A stretch of DNA of 64,000 nt, taken from assembly GCA_037349315.1 (NCBI GenBank), contig JBAIAC010000007.1, positions 48,509,001 to 48,573,000 of the forward strand, given 5' to 3'. A program made the position numbers and the translations under genes. Shown piece by piece: positions 60,933-64,000 of the stretch. The stretch comes from Chelydra serpentina (Eukaryota; Chordata; Testudines; Chelydridae). Within the stretch, counting starts at the first letter, position 1. The number at the start of each line of letters is the position of its first letter. The notes under the pieces are model-generated. The model was not told the DNA's origin, did no database searches, and worked only from the letters and a program-made list of their open reading frames with translations.

Positions 60933-62865
60933 TATCGTTTTGTGCTTTTCAGGCTCCAGAGTTTGGAGACTCAAGTCCTGAAATATAAAGTTTTAAGTTT
61001 TTTTTCATAGAATATGCTAACTGGAATCTGTATTTATAAAAAATCCAAGTAAAAATGTAATCTAACTATCTTAATACAGTGTGTAGACTGAAGATGCTAT
61101 AAAGTCATGTGGCTTTCAGCAGTTGTAATCCATAAAACTATTGTGTAGAACATTTATAGCAAACGCACTGTAAAAATAGTTGGGGGAGATGCAATCAGAT
61201 AATAAATTGAATGACTTTATTTACTTGCAATAGTCCCTGACAAATTGCAGACCATAGGAAAAAATCCATAATTTCAAACCATTTTGCACAATTGACAGCC
61301 CCAGGAGAGGCAAAGATTAAGGAACAGAAAGATTCCCTAGCTTGCTAGTACCAAAGACTCACTTGTTTTCCCTTTGCTTTCAGTCATTAGACTGGAACCA
61401 CAGACTGTATTATTCAATTAGTGTATATCTTTGGTAAACTACCTAGAGGTGTCTCGATATTTTTTTTAAACACCATGTAAACTGGAGTTGGTGTTGCACC
61501 AGGTATTTGCTTATTATTGCACTTAGAAAGTCTTTTGTATGGCTCCATTCAATGTACAATACTTAGAAAAAATCATAGATCATGCCTGACATTTAATCCC
61601 TTTGGTGTATATAGCACACAGTGTATAATGTAAGTGCTTTCCATATGGCCTTCTGCACAAACATGATGGCCTGTGGCACTCCATTGTTAATACTGGGACT
61701 ACCTTAAAAGAAGTAGACCATGAAACATATTGTAGTTTTCCTCAAAGAACATTACAAATAAAAAAAATTAATCAAACCAGGAAATATCTTTTTTGAATAC
61801 AAAACATAATCTGTGCTTACAAATGAAGCATTTTCTCCAAGTCACTTTCTGATTCCTAATCATAAAAGGTCTCATATGATAGTAAAAAGAAGTAAAATCT
61901 GTCTGTATATTTAAAATTTTGTTCTAGATTGCAAAGATTCTGAATTATATTAATGATTTTACCAGTACTGGCTCAATACTGAAAACAGTGTCTGCAACAG
62001 TCTTTTAAAATGTGAAAACATTTACATTCACCTGTCAGTTATTTAACATTCACAAGTATTTGTGTGTGTTCATAGGAATTTTTGAGAAATGTCTGTTTAT
62101 GGTACAAATATGTGCATTTGTGTGTGAAAAAATACATTCAAGAACACGAGTACTTGTTATTCATTAGTTACTCTTTATTATTTGTTAGTCTTCTGTTTGA
62201 AACATTGTGATAATCAAAAACAGCATACAGAAACAATACCACGTGACTCAGGTGACCAGTCCTTATGAAGAATGAGTTATTTTGCAAATAACCTACAGCC
62301 TAAAAACTATCTAACTAATAGTTTCGAATAAGAACTATGTTAGCAGAAATCAGGATTGGTTTGTGAAAAGAAAAAGTCTACATTGCATGAATATTAGTTG
62401 AATAATGAACAATGAATAATTCAACTAGCTCTGATTTTTACATCCATCCGTCACTTTCTGTTTGAAACAGATGTATAGAATAGCCATGTTGTATAATGAG
62501 CAATGACTATGAATGTTGTTAGAATATGGTCATGGACACTGATTGTGAGCCCACATTCTGATTGTCTGATTAGGACTTTATGATGATGTTTCACCTTTTT
62601 AACAGCTCCCAATAGTGAAGAGCTAGGATCTCATTACTGAAAAACACACCAAAAATTCTCTGTATTCATATTAAATGGATTGGCAGAAATATTGTCCTTT
62701 GGTAACCTAATAAATAGCATATGCAACTAAGAATGTGGTTAAAGGGAACCAATGAGGCAATAGTGGGAAATTAGGGGGCTACAGAAAAATAGTTACTAAG
62801 AAAGCTTCCTCCAAAGTACCAAGCTGCTCTTGTACCAGCAGTTTGTGACCCTCCAGACTGATCAG
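60933..62865. other. about 1.9 kb with nothing recognised
   Basis: AT-rich sequence without a supported feature. Confidence 0.4.
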
Positions 62866-63169
62866 GCTGGTCTACACTAGCCCCGAAGTTCGAAGTAAGA
62901 TACGCGACTTCAGCTACATGAATAACGTAGCTGAAGTCGAAGTATCTTATTTCGAACTTAAAAGTACTCACCCCTGGTCCACACTGCGGCGCGCAGGCTC
63001 CCCCGTCAACTCTGCCTGCTCCGTTCGTGGAGCAGGATTACCAGCGTCGACGGGGGAGCACTTCCTGGTTCGATTTATCGCGTCTAGACAAGACGCGATA
63101 AATCGAACCCAGAACATCGATCCGACGCCTCCGACGCGACGGGTAAGTGTAGACCTACTAGAGTCAGAT
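62866..63169. mobile_element. hAT-type MITE built of three hairpins
   Basis: The ends, CAGGCTGGTCTACACTAGCCC and its counterpart CTAGTAGGTCTACACTTACCC on the other strand, are inverted. Possible octamer duplications agactgat and agtcagat match at six of eight. Inside are three consecutive palindromes: 62886-62959 (AAGTTCGAA...TTCGAACTT with GACTTCAGCTAC...GTAGCTGAAGTC), 62997-63059 (GCTCCCCCGTC...GACGGGGGAGC with an inner CCTGCTCC/GGAGCAGG), and 63067-63109 (a perfect 19-bp stem with loop AGACA). It is unusually rich in CpG. No protein is encoded; the plus frame at 62918-63205 is accidental. Confidence 0.75.
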
Positions 63170-63419
63170 AGACTGGTTTATACCACCGGAGTATCTCTAA
63201 ATTAAGTGGGTCTACATCAATTAATACCAGATGAGAATCTGGTCCTTCATATTGTGAAAACTAAATTGGGAGATATTCATTATTCTAAATATCATTTTTG
63301 CAATGAGTAGAAGAATAGCTGTGACCAAAAATGCAGTTGAAAGGGCAGTGGGGGGTTAAAAGAGCAATGGAAAATAGGTTCAAATACTCTACAGTACATT
63401 AAAAAAATTAGAAGAAAAT

Positions 63420-63520
63420 GGGGGTGTGTCTACACAGGCATAAAATACCTGTGGCTGGCCCAGGTCACCTGACTCAGGTTCATGGGGCTTGGGCTCCAGG
63501 GCTGTTTGTACAATGCCTAA
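63420..63520. mobile_element. MITE-like fragment
   Basis: GTGTCTACACAGGCATAAAA, CCTGTGGCTGGCCCAGGTCA and CATGGGGCTTGGGCTCCAGG are phrases of another reptile MITE with a TCTACAC end. The right end is not found. Confidence 0.4.
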
Positions 63521-64000
63521 TAGAGAGAGCCTCTGATCCTATTTGGGGCCATTTGGACACTAGTGGAATGAAATAATAATAATAATTATCCATAACCTAA
63601 TTCCTTCATTCAAAAGGTTTTTTTAAACAAAATATAAAATTTAAAAACACACGAGAATAGCAAAACTATGCATTATTAGGCTATCAGTGTCCTTGGGTGA
63701 TGGAAGACAGTCTGTGCTTGGCTACCATATTGCACTAGTCATACACCAATAGCTTGCTAATGCTCATCCAATTCTCGCTTAAAAAATTGCAGGCATTGGG
63801 TAGAGGTTCTAATTGATTATTATTTGTATCCCCCCTAGTTCTATGTTGTTTCATTTATTTTGTGGAAAACTGGTCGGTTAAGAATAGTAAACCACTAATG
63901 CCTATCTACAAAAGGGACAATGTAGATCCTACTTTGAGACAGCGAGAATTCCCACAATGAGTTTTTTATTTTAAGTTAGACACTTAGACTATAGATTACA
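63521..64000. other. nothing recognised
   Basis: AT-rich end of the window with a short AATAAT run. No feature supported. Confidence 0.4.

Noticed and set aside
62918..63205. 95-codon plus-strand frame
   Set aside because: It spans the hairpins of a MITE and is open only because the palindromes lack stops.
1..64000. CRISPR array, bacterial operon, riboswitch or replication origin
   Set aside because: The DNA is vertebrate: LINEs, SINEs, hAT elements and LTRs throughout, and no regularly spaced exact repeats or gene clusters.

Overview
The window looks like non-coding nuclear DNA of a reptile, most likely a turtle. It holds several 3' ends of CR1 LINEs, tRNA-derived SINEs with CR1-like tails, Penelope-like retroelements (PLEs) with YIDD reverse transcriptase and GIY-YIG endonuclease, hAT-type MITEs with 8-bp target duplications, solo LTRs and old MIR copies. 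I recognise this mix as turtle-like from general knowledge; a crocodilian is the main alternative. I found no convincing host exon and no RNA gene of the host. Every recognisable protein is a decayed transposon product.

Layout. 0.3-2.7 kb: a fold-back element with 132-bp inverted ends flanked by TTAA. 2.85-3.95 kb: a probable solo LTR. 6.9-7.6 kb: a truncated PLE on the minus strand. 8.7-8.95 kb: a 3-copy AT-rich tandem repeat. 10.85-12.5 kb: a decayed 60-bp minisatellite between two diverged copies of a longer segment. 13.34-16.78 kb: a DNA transposon with about 75-80% similar inverted ends around a broken gene. That gene has an EADT...HDTD nuclease-like core and a Cys-rich CXC-like tail, and is interrupted by a GC-rich insertion. 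18.66-22.60 kb: a solo LTR with an exact 5-bp TSD, carrying an 806-bp hAT element (8-bp TSD) and a 1.9-kb PLE (15-bp TSD). 23.9-24.8 kb: CR1. 26-27.3 kb: MITEs and a tail-to-tail PLE palindrome. 28.4 kb: SINE. 33-36.7 kb: MIRs and CR1. 40.2-45.2 kb: a hAT MITE, two tails of a second PLE-like family, and palindromic MITEs. 45.6-49.1 kb: CR1 and MIR pieces, a solo LTR and a PLE. 53.9-55.6 kb: two adjacent CR1 copies. 56.7-58.2 kb: a tRNA-like SINE head, a hAT MITE and a SINE. 62.9-63.2 kb: a MITE made of three strong hairpins.

The most notable signal is in the PLE tails. Two different tail families each contain a hammerhead-ribozyme-like fold: a 4-bp stem I, CUGANGA, stem II, GAAA, and a palindromic AGCU in place of stem III. 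The stem sequences differ between the families but stay paired. The second notable item is the 13.3-16.8 kb transposon, whose superfamily I could not assign.

The elements do not work together as a pathway. The window records successive insertions, including nested ones, into otherwise unannotated intergenic or intronic DNA.
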